Shown piece after piece: positions 10,641 through 23,100 of a stretch of DNA of 64,000 nt (position 1 is its first letter; the number at the start of each line of letters is the position of its first letter). The translations under genes were made by a program, and so were the position numbers. The DNA is from Endomychus coccineus (Eukaryota > Arthropoda > Insecta > Coleoptera > Endomychidae): positions 161,732,388 to 161,796,387 of the forward strand of contig OY294068.1 of the NCBI GenBank assembly GCA_958510875.1, read 5' to 3'. Below the pieces are notes generated by a model. That model had not been told where the DNA came from, did not search any database, and saw only the letters and a program-made list of their open reading frames with translations.

Positions 10641-10995
10641 CATCGTTGACGATTTCATCATAGGAGACAAAAAGAACTTCCGATCCTATGGAAGCAAAAG
10701 GTAAATGAAAAAATATCCGATTTTTTAGCCAGTTTCAAAAATAATTATGTTCCTTTTTTCCGAAATAGCCATAAATAAGCAAACACTCAATCGAACAATT
10801 TCAAATGTGCCAAATTGGACAGGATTGGAATTGTTATCGATCTTCAATAATATTGATTAGTTTTACTTAAATCACTATAGGTATTAGTGTATAGTGTAAG
10901 GGAAGTTTTGTATTCGGCCCAAAAATGTCCGGGCTTTTCTCGGATTATATCCGTTATGAGCATTTCTGAATCAATCCAGACTATTTTTGACATGA

Positions 10996-11020
10996 TGTTT
11001 GTGTGTGTGTGTGTGTGGGT
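10996..11020. repeat. (GT)n microsatellite
   Basis: A short run of alternating G and T, interrupted once. No gene context was found. Confidence 0.8.
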
Positions 11021-11486
11021 AACTTACTGTGGAGGCGATTCCTGTTGGTCTTATGGATTTGAAATTTTGCAGACCCCTTGAAAGTGGTGAATTCTTTTTG
11101 GGTGCGGTTGGCCCGTTCCGATTGGTCTTTCAAACACCATCTTCAGTTTTCAAATTGATTCATAGTATATTACACTATATATTATTTAACCATTTTGACA
11201 ACATGACAACCGTGTCTATTTTATGTCTTTACTCTGACAATTTGATAGCAATAATTAATAATTTCGAAAGCCAACCTAATAGCAGGTGTCTGTATGAAAC
11301 CTAGAGTTGTGAAATACATCATGTAAACCATTTAGATAAAATTACAATGAAACATAGAATATAGTTTAACGACTTCCATTAGCGTTTTCTAAATCATTTC
11401 CAATATATTTTCATTTACATTTTTGTTTGTAATCGTGACAACTAGGATTTGTCCACATAAAACAGCTAGTATACATGTTCAGAGTT

Positions 11487-12566
11487 CACGAGGGCAAGGT
11501 GAAAAGTCCCTGAAAAATTAAACAAGGAATGATTTATTTGGTTAAAACTTATTTGATTTAGCAACATAATCGCCTCTTCCAACATTTTTCTGTATTTTTG
11601 ATCCCTTCCAAGTAATACGATTTCGGCAATTCTTCAAAATAGGCGTTTGTTTCAGCGATGACCTCATCGTTGAAGACATATCTCTTTCCGTCAAGCCATT
11701 TATTCAAGATAGTGTGGTAGATGACGAACCAATTCATGCAATTTTGCCATTGCGACTCCAGATCTGTGCGCCGGTGCGTTATCCTGGTGGATGAGCACTT
11801 TTTACTTTGCCAAATGAGGCCGCTTCCGCTTCAATGCGGCATCGAATCGATCCAACAGTTATACATAATATATGCCGTGACTTCGTTGGCCCATAAAACC
11901 ACTTTGTCCTATTTCGGCTTCGATATGCCAGGATAAGTCCACTGTTTCGACTGTGCTTTGGTCTCTGGTAGTTGTGATGGATCCATGTTTCGTTCACGGT
12001 TACGAAACGCCACAGAAGGTCCTACTTATCGCGCTTGAACATCGTCAAACACTCCTTTGAATCTGTCACACGGTCGCGCTCTTGTTGTTAACAGCGAGCA
12101 AATGCGGCACCCATCTGGCAGATAGCTTTTTCAATTTCAAAACTCTATGCAAAATGTTCCGTACCCTCTCAGTTGAGATGCTCATAGACTAAACAATCTC
12201 TTGCACTTCAACTCGCCGGTCGTTCAATATTATCATGAATTTCATCGACGTTTTTGGCATTACAACCTCAATTGCAAGACCAGAACGTACTGCCTCGTTT
12301 GTGGTCATACTACCTCAATGAAGGTCAATAAACCATTTGTGAATCGTTCCAATCGAGGGGTTTCCATAATATTTAACAAGCGCGGATGCTTTGGTTTGCC
12401 TAATGTTTTTTCCACGCAAGAATTAATGTTTAATCAAGACGGGAAATTCACTTTTTCCCATGTTTGCTTGGTTACGATGGGTGTCGAAACAGAACTGAAT
12501 GCATGTGATTTTGGATTGTGGCACTATCTGTCTTACTTTTCAGGGACTTCCCACCTTACACTCGTA
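11487..12566 (-). mobile_element. Decayed mariner element
   Basis: The ends form an inverted repeat: CGAGGGCAAGGTG...AAAGTCCCTGAAAA from 11489, and its complement near 12533-12564. TA follows the right end. The minus strand reads as mariner transposase in pieces. These are LKLKKLSARWVPHLLT, then the first catalytic-site region FVTVNETWIHH, then RTKWFYGPTKSRHILC, and near the left end KWLDGKRY-like and GDYVAKSNKF-like pieces. Several stops and frameshifts break it, so it cannot make transposase. The length of about 1.1 kb is somewhat short of intact mariners (1.3 kb). It lies about 150 bp downstream of GMC gene B. Confidence 0.85.
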
Positions 12567-12710
12567 GCTCTTCGGCATAAATACAGATTTAGGATTGCAT
12601 TCATCAAAATTGGTAATATCATTATTGTGGAAGGGAACCAAAATGATATTTTCATACATAATATAGTAGCAAGGAAATAATGGAATGAAATACGTGTTAT
12701 TAAGATACTT

Positions 12711-14188
12711 TTATTCGTCTGTATAGTACACCATCCCTTTATTTCGGGATGAATGCCAATATTTCTTGATCATATCAGCAGCTTTTTCCCCAATCATGAA
12801 AGCTGCAGCATTAGTAGTACCAGCTACAGCATCTGGCATAATACTGCAATCTGCAACTCTCAGATTTTCCACACCGTACACTTTTAGTTCATGATTAACA
12901 ACAGACATAGAATCGTTTGATGGTCCCATTTTGGCAGTGGAGGACATATGATAAGCCGCAAAAGCTAAATGTCTAATAGCACAAATCCAGAAGCCTTTAG
13001 TATTAAAAGTATATTTCCGGCAGGCTTCAAGATACAAATATACCGTTGCATTATATTTTCTGAAAGGTTTGGTTTTTGTAACGTTTATAGCAAATTGAAT
13101 TCCCTGATAAAATTGTTCCACGTCATCTTCCACCGAAAAAATTCTAGTATCAATATTAGGAAAATCTCTAGCGCTACCGGACTTTAATGTTAATTTGCCA
13201 ACAGATTTCGGATATAGAAAGAATGGTAAGATTATAAAATCCGTAAGTGGATTATATGAATCACGAGCTAATTTTACGGTCTGGAAAAGAGTTTTACTTA
13301 ATTCAACAGCCAGTTGGCTCCCTATAGGAGGCGTGAAGATTAATTCCATATTAGGTAGACTCGACTTAGAGTTTTTGAAATTGATGTGACCGATACTTGA
13401 TAAATATGGAGGTGAAGTTAGAACACCTCGACCTTTTAAATAATCCTCGACCAATCTTTGTACAGGTTGAGCTTCTTCAGAATAATTAGTTCTAAATATC
13501 AATTCCGGAAAAACTATATGATCTCTCATGTATTGCCCCACTGGTAGATCCCGAATGAGTGTTATATTATGTTTCTGGAGTTCTAGTCGTGGACCTACAC
13601 CTGATAACATTAATAACTGAGGAGTATTAATAGATCCTCCGGAGATTATTACTTCTTTAGAAACAGTTGCCCTATATGTTCTCCCGTTCTTCATGAATAT
13701 AACTCCGTAGGCTCGTGAAAATTGATTTATCAATATTTTTGTGACTAGCGCTCTCAAAGTAACATTGAAATTCACTCGATTCATGGCTGGTCGGACGAAG
13801 CTATTTCCTCCACTGGAACGCTTTCCATTGCGGATGTTGATCTGAACTCGCGAAACACCTATTTGTTGTGCACCATTGTAATCCAATTTTTTGTATCCTA
13901 TTTCTTCAAAAGCACTTTCAAATACTTCAACGAATGGAGATGGGGGAACAAAGTAAGCACTATTCAGAGGTCCACCGAAACCATGGTATCCTTCATCACC
14001 TTCAATTTGTGAATTTTCTGATTTCTTGAAATATTTCAAAACATTTTTGTACGACCAACCGGGATTGCCTAGTTCTTCCCAGCTGTCAAAATTTTCCCTA
14101 TTTCCTCGAGCATATACCAATCCATTTATACTTCCGCTACCTCCTAAGACTTTTCCTCTTGGGTATGGACATTGCCTGTTAACCATGC
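12711..14188 (-). CDS. GMC gene B exon 3
   Basis: The acceptor TTTTTTTCAG precedes G-C-ATG on the minus strand. The first base completes a Gly codon with the last base of exon 2, giving the family phrase GMVNRQCPYPRGK. The exon carries the whole substrate domain and the C-terminal active site. The stop codon TAA is part of a GAATAAAAG polyadenylation-type signal, so coding and signal overlap. Confidence 0.9.
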
Positions 14189-17100
14189 CTGAAAAAAATT
14201 AAAGTTGAAGAAATAGTATTAGAAGACAGCTTCTTGGCTATATCAAACAATCCGATTCATACAATTCATAGGAGTTCTGATTTGACCTAAGAAGGAGTGC
14301 AATGAAGAAATTGTAGCAGATTGTCTACTGATACGCATCAAAATTTATTCGTTATGGAATACTGGGCGAATCCAAACTCATTTGATCACTTATACATGAA
14401 TAAATTAATAAAACAAAGTAATCTTTGAGATGAAGTTCCGATAAATGAGCTTCTTTCTGATTTACTATCCTTGCCAAAATACAGGTCGAATATTGAACCA
14501 AATTATTCCTAATAAGTCTTATGTAATTGTAGTAGTTTGTGCCTAATTCTTGTTAGTACAATTAAGAAGAAAAATTTAACTGCTACGGATAATAATTTAA
14601 ATCATTAGTAATATTTTTAAGCAAAAGCATCATATTTGGCGTTGCTTCCACAAATATCGACAAAATGTAAGCTCGATGGCTGCTGAATAATGGCATTTTG
14701 CCTGTTTTTCCAGCAGTCTATATTTTCAAGAGAGCACCAATTGAATAGAATATGAATATGATTATAATAGTTATTCCACTTAAATGAAATGTTCGAATAG
14801 TTCGATTTTCACTTATCTATATTCGATGGTGGAAGCCATTACTTTGTGATAATCATATTGATATAATAAAATAAAATAGGTACTTCTACTTCGTTTTTTA
14901 GCACATATATTATAGAAACAAATCGTAACTATAGTTTCGACTCTAGCGTGTCATCTTCAAACGAGTCAACGGGAATTCTAACTGATCGTTTAAAATTTTA
15001 TTGTCGTTATTTTCAATACCTTAGAAAATTTCTTTTCATTCTAGTGGGTTTAATTTAAAATCTCTACTCTGGTTATGTATGTTTAATTTCATCTAAATTT
15101 GGGAAAGTATGCTTTGTTTCTGAAATAAGATTAGAAAAAGATGAATCTGTTGTATTAAGTCTAAAAAATCGAAAATGTTCCTTATATCTAATCTCTATAT
15201 TACGACTAGATCCACCGATGTGAAAGTTATCACACTCTGATCAGGTTAATTTATATACTCCAAGCTTATTAAACTTATTTGTTTCATCATTTGATGTTTG
15301 AGGGTAACTATTAAATTATGTTTCAATAAAATGTAGGCAATTTTGTCACTTACAGTACCAAAATATGTGAGGGTGTAAGTTAATTTCTGCTTTATTCTTA
15401 CAATTAATTTTGATATAATTTGAGGTAGAAAACCACTGTTAATGGCTATAATTTTGATTATATTCAATTCTCCATACAAGTTTTCAGGAGAAAGAGAAAG
15501 TGAAAAGACTCTATGAATCATATAGTCGAGTCGATAAGCTGAGGATTTTGGCCGACTTTCTAAAAAAAAGGCAAGAGGACGTATCAAAAAAAGTCTTTTT
15601 GCATAATGTTATGTGGCCGATTTGAATCATTCGTAAAGGTTGAGATAAATGGACACGGCCTCACATTCATCCCTAAACGCTGAATTAACCCTATTTTCAC
15701 CCTCTTTTTTAAGATAACTTTGAATTTAAAATAATTTGGGTTTTTTGGATGGCTGAACATGAATCCGAGGTTATTTTTTCGAAAAACTCATTCAATGGGC
15801 TGAAAATCATGGAAATTTCGTCATTTTCATACAAAATTGCTCTTTGTTCGTTATCGATTATCGTTTTATACATAAAAGATGTTGGCAGTCGCGTTATTCG
15901 ATTAGGAGTAGACTAGGAAAATTTACGGAAAACTCTGAAAAACCTGAAAATAAAATCTTTCCACGTCATTGAAATTATCGTGCGATAAGTTGCTATAAGG
16001 GTTTTTGGTGATAATTACGAATTTGACATCAAAACTGTTTGAAAATAACACTAGGGTTATGTTGAGAATGAAGGAACATTTTAAAAATACAAGCATCTTT
16101 GTTTTAATTTAGACAAGTTTGTAACTGCTCATTTAAAGCTACAATATTGAAATTTGTAATTTTCTTCGATCTTCCGGAATTTTCAAACAATTGTTTTTTT
16201 CACATTACTTTTAATATTTGTAATTTAACGTGCATATCGAAAACACAAATATTAATCAACACGACACTCAAAAAATTAGATTTAATAAAAAAATATCTTC
16301 GTTTTTCCGGAAAATCAATAATTTATTAATTATCAAATTCGTAATCAGCGACCACAAACACCCCTATGGAGGGACTTATCACACGATAATTTCAATGACG
16401 TGGAAAGATTTTCTTTTTAGGTTTTCCACAGTTTCCCGCAAATTTTCCTAGTTTTTGTCTTTGGATCGAAATACGCGAATTCCAACATATTTTATGTATA
16501 AAACGATAATCGCGTGAAAAATGAGCAATTTTGTACGAAAATGACGAAATTTCTCTGATTTTCAGCCCATAGAATGAATTTTACGGATAAATGACCTCGG
16601 ATTCATGTTCAGCAACTCAAGAAATCCATTTCTTTATAAATCCAAAGTTGTCTTAAAAAAGAGGATGAAAATAGGGTTAATTTAGCGTTTAGGGAGTAAT
16701 GGGAGGCCGTGTCCACTTAGCTCAACCCTTACGAATGATTCAAATCGGCCACAGAACATTATGCAAAAAAAAATTTTTTGATTCGACCTATTGCTTTTTT
16801 CATGAAAGTTCTCCAGCTTATCGACTGGACTAATAGAGTTGTATGCTGCTAATTCGTTACTACGGGGACTAAAAAGTAAATTGGCAATAGTTGTATCTGC
16901 GAATGTAGGTCTTCTATAAATTTTTAAAGTAATGATATTATTATGGGGCGTGAGAGTAAGGTATAGACAATTTATTTTGTCATCTTTCTCAGTTTCTAAA
17001 GTGAACCTAATGTTAGGATGTATATCAATGAAGGTAGGAAAACATTAAATTATCCTTTGATGTACCTTCGAACAAGGATAAAACATCATCTACATATCAA

Positions 17101-20100
17101 CACCAACAACGAATATGTAAAAAGTGTGAAATTGTTTTATTTCACTTATCTATATAGTATTGAGAGATATGAATTCCCTACGTTGATTGTGAAATTCAAT
17201 TCTCTTTCGACTAATGCAAGGTAGCACGCGGAAAGTAGTATTTGAATTAATTGTTAAAAGCGTCGTTCAACTTCAAACTGGGTACCTTAATATTATGTAG
17301 GTTTATCTCTAAAAACTAAACACTGAATCTGAAAATATATTTGCAGCCCAGGCAACCTTAGTCTATATAGTCAATTGCCTATTTCCGATATTCCGACAAA
17401 TGTAATGTATATTAATGTCATGTAATCCATATCTTATTCATTCACATTCTAATAAACAAATCGATAAGATACCCTTGCTACCTTACCTCTAGTCTAGATT
17501 GATCAGTTATTACAAGGAAATAGTTCCGGACAGCTGTTTCGATGTCCCATGTAGCTCATCAACGGAATGAGAATGTTTGCTATGTCACTAAACGATCATT
17601 CCGTCCAAGATATAAATAACCCGACATAATGCTAGAGAGAACCTTAATATCATAAGTCATCTGCCTAATAGTGAGATATCTATTACCAGTTTCTAAAAAA
17701 ATATACTGCGTTTGTTCAAATATTACAAAAAGAATTTGAACTTCAGAAGAGCCTCTCTACTATTTGAATCTGCCAGAAGCGCCTATCGAATTGTTTCTCT
17801 GCATCATGAATGAAATTCGCAATAAAACTTTTAGCAATCTAAAACAGTGACAAAATAGTTTGATGTCTCTACTAAACTCTCACCCTAACACTATCACGAT
17901 TATTCATTGTAATAAAGGTTCAAAACATCTGAATTCACGGAGAACACAATTTTACTAAAACCATGATCCGCCATGTCTATTGATATAATGAGAAAAATGT
18001 AGGCAGTAAAAATTTACTCGAAGATGAATCAGATTTGATAAACTAAAGAAATATATTTACCGAAACAACCGTGAGCTTGTGAGGTTGTGATGTATCCCCA
18101 ATTTTTCTCGGTATCTGGCAGATACATAGCCATCCCAGGTATCTGTGAGAAATCATCTTCGTCTCCTCCTGCTTCAAGTAGAAGTACCTTCCATTTTGAC
18201 ACTTCCGTCAATCTGCTAGATACAACAGATCCGGAGGAACCACCCCCAACAACAATGAAATCGAACCTCCCATAATCTGTAAAAATATTTTTCAGATCCC
18301 TCAACTCTTCCTACTGTTACACATACTTAAATTTGAGAAATAAATACCAGCCCCAAACATGTTAAAATTTATTGCAAACAATATGTACATTGATAAAATA
18401 TATACAATTTTTTATGAATTGGAGTTACACAAAGGTTCCATGGGAAATATTTAGGGAATGTGCTATGCAATGAATGAAAAGTCATGATAGCCCAGAGATT
18501 GACAGCTCTTCATTATATGACAGTTCTTACTAGCTCGTCATGACAGATCATAGGAATTCTCCTTTATACCTACTCTATGACTCTACGACAACGACACTCA
18601 AAGTTAAACAGTCTGTATATTGTGCCTAAAACACAAACCCAGTCAGTATAGGATTGATGTTCACCCCCAGCTGTCAACTTACTATATTACATTTAGGAAA
18701 AGAGCTTGCGTGGGAGCCAACGGTCAACTCTCCTCTCACTGAACACCCCTACCGGTCTTCATCTTTCACACTTAATGCCTTGATCTGATCTTAGAACGAG
18801 AGTTGGTACACCACTGAGCTATCCTGAAATCTCAGTCTTCTATAGATAAAAGAGGAAAAATAGATATAATTGAGGAATACAATGTACCTGTTTGAAACAT
18901 TACATTTTATACAAACGGTTCAATAAAATCACTTTAATGAGGATCCCTTTAAGCATTCCAGTACATATTTTCAAAGTCTGATGATAGAGGTCACTCGTAA
19001 CACAAACAATTCAAGCAAGTGAGCGAATTCTTACTTTTCATTATTCATCGTCATATTAATTTTCAAATATATCAACTGTATCAATTTTCTCTAGATCAGC
19101 GTGAATAGTATCTAATTATGAAAGTAGTAATTTCAATTGTTGCAAAACAATTAAAATTATAACAGGTTTCTGCTATGATATATAATTTTTGTAAATTTTA
19201 TTATTGGCGATACTTGTTTATTGAATATTTTATATAATCCGACTGCATAGAGGACATTCTCATGTATCTTAATTCATGAATTCGATTAAAGTGGATACAG
19301 TACAAATACTCCGAATCATTGAAATATTTCGACAAGTAAGTGGCTTGGAAAAGAATGATGTTGTAGTATTCCGAGATATGTTGACCATGGTGGCTTAAGT
19401 TTGGCACATTCCGTAGATTTACTCTAGCTACCAGTGAGAAAACGGAAAGTTCTTAGAGTATTTTTGATGGCAAACTCAATGGCGAAACCATACGACGTCT
19501 CTATTGATTTTGAAGCTACAGTTTAAGTGATCTTTCTATCATGCCAGATTACTATTTTGTTTCTTCATAATTCTTTACTTTTGAATATGTTGTTATGATA
19601 CTTGCGCTCGAAGACTTTTTTCTCTGGAGACTTGTCTTCTTCAAATTACCTAAGTAATGCTACAAGTTCCCAAGGCAACAACATGCTGACTCGTCAGTAC
19701 TATCCGATATAAGTGCTTATTCTCACAAAACCGAACACTCATTAGAAGCCGCTCGATAAACTTTCTATGCTGAGCCTCCGTTGTGTGAAATTCACAACAT
19801 ATGTAATAAATGAATTTACCGTTTTTAAAACGTATTTTCATTAACTCCATTGTGTAAATGGCGTAGTCGGTAGGACTGCCAAAACCATATTACACCAAAC
19901 CGATAAACTCATGGTGCATAGTTACTTTTATCGCGAAAAGACGATATGGGTATTTTTGTACTCTATCGGCAATTCGTACTTTGTAATAGGTGAGTGGTGA
20001 GGTATAAAGACAAATTGGAGACATGCTGAAACAAGGTTTAATTCGACCATCACAAATACGCTGGTATTTCCAATAATGAACGCGTCGGGTAAAGGTAAGT

Positions 20101-23100
20101 GATGATAGTTGTTGACCAACGCAAACTAAATGAACAAACAATTGGCGATAGATACCTATTACGCAACATAACCGAAATTTTGGATAACTAAGGACGCTGC
20201 GTATAATATTAATATGATCGAAGTGAATAGCTTTATCGTTGAGGTGTGACTGGTGAGAAGGACCAGCATTCAAGACCAAAGAGAAATACCTCGATGATAG
20301 TTTGATATTGTCAGAGTCTCTTCAAGACAATGAAGGTACATAAAATAAAAACAGTCTTCGTTATATTGGGCGAGTTTAAATTCAAAACGAAAAATGTTAG
20401 TTTCTACAAGAAGTAGATTTTAGATTAAAAGCGGATGGAAGAAGGTTTACTTGCAGAAGTATTTCTTCAACGGTACAAAAGATTCGATGAACAATAGCTG
20501 TCATTGAAAATTCTTGGCTTCTGGATGGATTCCGTGTCACAATAGCACGACTTGATGCCGACATTTCTCTACAAGAGATTTGAGGATAGATGACAGATTG
20601 TAACGTGTAAATTCCACTTAACGGCTTAGAAATGGCCGCTGTACTACAATCTGTTAACTATTGTGACGTCAGCTATGCTAGACCGTATATTCTACGAGTC
20701 ATGGTTGTTCAGTGTCAGACTCTGTAGTTACCGCTTCCATTTCGAGGTTGTTCTGTGAGAACTCGGAGGGCCGGAAAAGGCGAGAAAATGGCGTTACTTC
20801 TGGTCAAATCGCTCGAGTGGAAGGTCGTGTTTCTAAGTTATTTCAACAGGGAGGTGATACCAAGCTTATGTTTGGAACCAAATTCTGGGAATATTCTTCC
20901 GTTGAAAGCAAATGCATCAATTACCAATTTGGGTTGAAATTATTGGAATTATTTGGGTAATTAATGCACCTTAGGGGATTAAAACTTAGTTTTAACGTGA
21001 CTGGTTTTGGACAAGAAGTAAAGTCGTTCGATTGAAAGGAAAAGTAAAAACCCTATCGTGATAGAGGTAAATATCTTTGTAATTCCATTTGATTTACTCA
21101 CTAACTTCAAGAATTAATTTGCCTTCCCAGGTGATATCTGACAGGACGTAGGTTAGTCCTAATTTTGTTCAACAATCGTTATGTATTCTGTTCATGTCTG
21201 TCTTCTGAGGACAATAGAGCAATAGAGGTTTGAACATTTCGTGATTTCAGGTTTTTTTTTGTTTATGTTGTGAAAAAATTCAACCAGGGTACGAAGTTCT
21301 GAGGTTGGTTGAATCTGCTGTGGAAAACTGATTTAGAAGTTGCATATTGACTTGTGATGTACAATCGTGGAAACTGTATTAGAACGGTAGCAGGGATCCA
21401 TACATCAAGTACGAAGTACCAATCCACAGTCGAGCAAGTGTAACCTCTTACCCAGCAATTACCAGGTCAGGATACCCAATTTAAGTTATGTAACGTTTTT
21501 AAAAAAATCATTTGAATATTTAGATATATGTAAATTTAACTGTTATTCACTGTAATTTAAGAATTTCAACTTCATTCATACTTCAATTTTATACACTTCA
21601 TAAGTCATTGATATTAAGCACTGTGATAAATCGTAACAACAATAATTAGTTCGATTACCAGTAAATTTCAATCATTCTGAGTACAGTCATTCATTTTTTT
21701 TATACTTTCAGGGTAATTTAACCTGGGGACTTTTGAGTGTTTGAATCCCTTAGTTCAGTAGCATAATTTGTTGGTTGGTTAAAATACTCTGGTGCCCAAA
21801 TTTTAACATCTAAAATATAACTCACGACCGTCTTCACTGTAGCTGTCGGCAACCAAGCGATAAAATAAAACTTATAGTTTATTCATAAGTAAGAGTAATT
21901 TGTACCCTTACAAGATGATATCGAAAGAGTTTATAAGTAAGGGATCCGATATCTGTCATTTATTCTCAAACCTCTTGTACGTAATTCCAACAGTTTTATT
22001 CTAAATTCCTTTCATTTCGTTGAAAAACTCCAAACGCTGGAAGTTGACCCAGGCGATTCCTTGTCAGCTGCGACGTCGAATCACTCTTTATCAATGTTCC
22101 CATTCCAGACGCCCTTTCAATAATTTCTCAACGTTTACCTGCCAAAAGCATTTCAATGGATTTACTACCGCTAATTGATTTTTGTCTATCTTCCACATAT
22201 TTTCTGTAGGATGTCCTCGGGATCTACCATAGGTTCCCCAGTTTCTGCGGTCATATCTGATATCTTCATGGAAACTTTCGAGCAAGATGCTATTGACTCA
22301 TCTGTTCTCAAACCGAAATGTTAGTTTAGATATATCGACGACACTTGTATTATTTGGCAACATCATCGCGAAAATATTGTTCCCTTCCTCAATCATTTAG
22401 ATTCATTACATCCCAATATCCTTTTCATCATGAAAGTTGAATCGAAACGTTCGCTCCCGTTCCTAGATGTATTAGTTAGTCGACAGACTGACGGTACTTT
22501 GGAACATTCTATATATGGAAAACTCACTCACACCGATAGATACCCCAACGACCTTTCCCACCATAAACTCCTTGGTCCACAGAGCTGCCAACTTATCCCA
22601 ACCTCAAACCTTAAAATCAGAATTAAAACATCTTTCATCTGTCTTCTTCTCAAGTAATTTCTCCTATTATAACATTCAAAAAGCCCTAACGAAATACATT
22701 TCGCCTGAAATTGCAAGTCAAACTGAGCCACAACCCCCGCCTGCTTTCTCCACTGCCAATCTTCCATATATTGAAAATATAACAGATAGAATTTCCAAAA
22801 TCCTTAGAAGACATAATATTTCTACTCGGTTTTCCACACTTCCAAAACTATCTCAATTTTACAAACCTATCGAAGATCTTCCTCCTCATCATTCAGGTGT
22901 TCATAGCATTCTCTGTTCTTGCGGTAAAGGCTACATTGGTGAAACAGGTCGTACAGTAGCTACTCGTGTGAAAGACCATGAGCGCAGTATAAGGCTTCGT
23001 GACACCAGTAGATCTGCACTTGAGAACACAAGTTTGAGATTAATCATCAAATTCTTTCCAAAAATACTAAAATTCTACCTAGCACGAGCCCCAAACTTTC

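Noticed and set aside
12201..12680. 159-codon plus-strand open frame
   Set aside because: Mostly antisense to the decayed mariner transposase (it overruns the right end); no homology in its own frame.
19890..20279. 129-codon minus-strand frame in gene B intron 1
   Set aside because: No recognisable domain; overlaps the duplication edge; another overlapping frame is equally open.
20712..20960. 82-codon frame inside the solo LTR
   Set aside because: No domain, a second overlapping frame is also open, and it lies in LTR-like non-coding sequence.
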